Assembly (NCBI GenBank): GCA_046331625.1
Contig: JAXLQL010000047.1
Coordinates: forward strand, 1-40,122
From: JAXLQL01 sp046331625
GTDB taxonomy: Bacteria > Acidobacteriota > Terriglobia > Bryobacterales > Bryobacteraceae
Direction: 5' to 3'
Length of the DNA stretch: 40,122 bases
In this document: one piece after another, positions 39,911 through 40,122 of the stretch
Layout: each line of letters opens with the position of its first letter
How positions within the stretch are numbered: position 1 is the first letter of the stretch
Program-made: the position numbers and the translations under genes
The notes under the pieces: generated by a model
Told to the model about the DNA's origin: nothing
Databases searched by the model: none
Seen by the model: only the letters and a program-made list of their open reading frames with translations

Positions 39911-40122
39911 TGGCGCGAGCGGCGGGGCGGCGCGGAAAAGCCGGGGACCGCTCGCGGGGTGTAAGATGTTGATGGTCGGGGAATTGGAGGAGGTGGTGGG
40001 TTGGATGGTGGTGCAGCGGATGGATTTTTGGTGGGGTGCTCGCGCGGGCGGGCGTAGGTGTTTGATAATAGAATAGTTGGGATGGCGGCGGTTTCCGCGA
40101 TCACGTGATCGCGGCCTCATTG
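39911..40122. other. Sequence after cas4-cas1; no CRISPR repeats seen
   Basis: The last 212 bp contain no repeated units and no convincing gene. Inverted arms GCGAGCGG (39915-39922) and CCGCTCGC (39948-39955) with a 25-nt loop could serve as a weak terminator. The A/T-rich part near 40060-40080 might be the beginning of a CRISPR leader, but the window ends before any array. Confidence 0.45.

Overview
This is high-GC bacterial DNA with dense, mostly ATGA-overlapped genes. The mix of YfhO-like membrane proteins, PQQ-propeller and carboxypeptidase-regulatory-like secreted proteins, a DUF433 pair and many GC-rich intergenic hairpins suggests an acidobacterium of the Bryobacterales/Solibacter type. 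That placement is an inference from gene content; the window holds no rRNA or other marker that would settle it.

Layout. 1-6.2 kb (minus strand): a cell-envelope cluster with a GT2 glycosyltransferase, two large YfhO-like membrane proteins, a YihY/BrkB protein and the start of a probable FAD-linked oxidase. 6.6-11.1 kb (minus): a compact 2-oxoacid:ferredoxin oxidoreductase operon (porG, porA, porB, then a GltD-like flavoprotein carrying the ferredoxin-type FeS domain at its C-terminus). 11.4-13.5 kb (minus): an M36-type metallopeptidase and a small unknown protein with a repeat-family leader. 13.6-15.2 kb (plus): alpha/beta hydrolase, small protein, ankyrin protein. 15.2-16.8 kb: a hairpin-rich spacer, a nucleoside-hydrolase-like gene and tRNA-Gly(GCC). 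16.9-22.1 kb: a third YfhO-like protein, a decayed DUF6788-like gene, a small secreted protein and a TPR-like/O-antigen-ligase pair. 22.2-26.3 kb (plus): class III aminotransferase, then a tightly packed type III polyketide synthase, flavoprotein and YceI lipid-binding protein, which looks like a small lipid or quinone pathway. 26.2-26.6 kb: a minisatellite derived from the 3' end of yceI. 26.6-31 kb (minus): secreted proteins, a short gene with a structured leader, and tandem DUF433 genes.

31.3-40.1 kb (plus) is a type I-G (formerly I-U) CRISPR-Cas operon: csb1 (Cas7), csb2 (Cas5-Cas6), cas3 with a C-terminal HD nuclease, a short Cas8-like protein, cas2, and a cas4-cas1 fusion. It is preceded by a candidate promoter, a perfect 11-bp hairpin and a 73-nt tRNA-like cloverleaf with non-canonical features. 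cas2 comes before cas4-cas1, and a twin-palindrome repeat sits between them. No CRISPR array is visible in the window; it may lie just beyond the right end.

The most unusual signals are the tRNA-like element and hairpin ahead of the cas genes, a three-copy 5' leader family that runs into the start codons of unrelated small genes, compensatory base changes in the twin-palindrome repeats, the yceI-derived tandem array, and the type III PKS-flavoprotein-YceI gene set.
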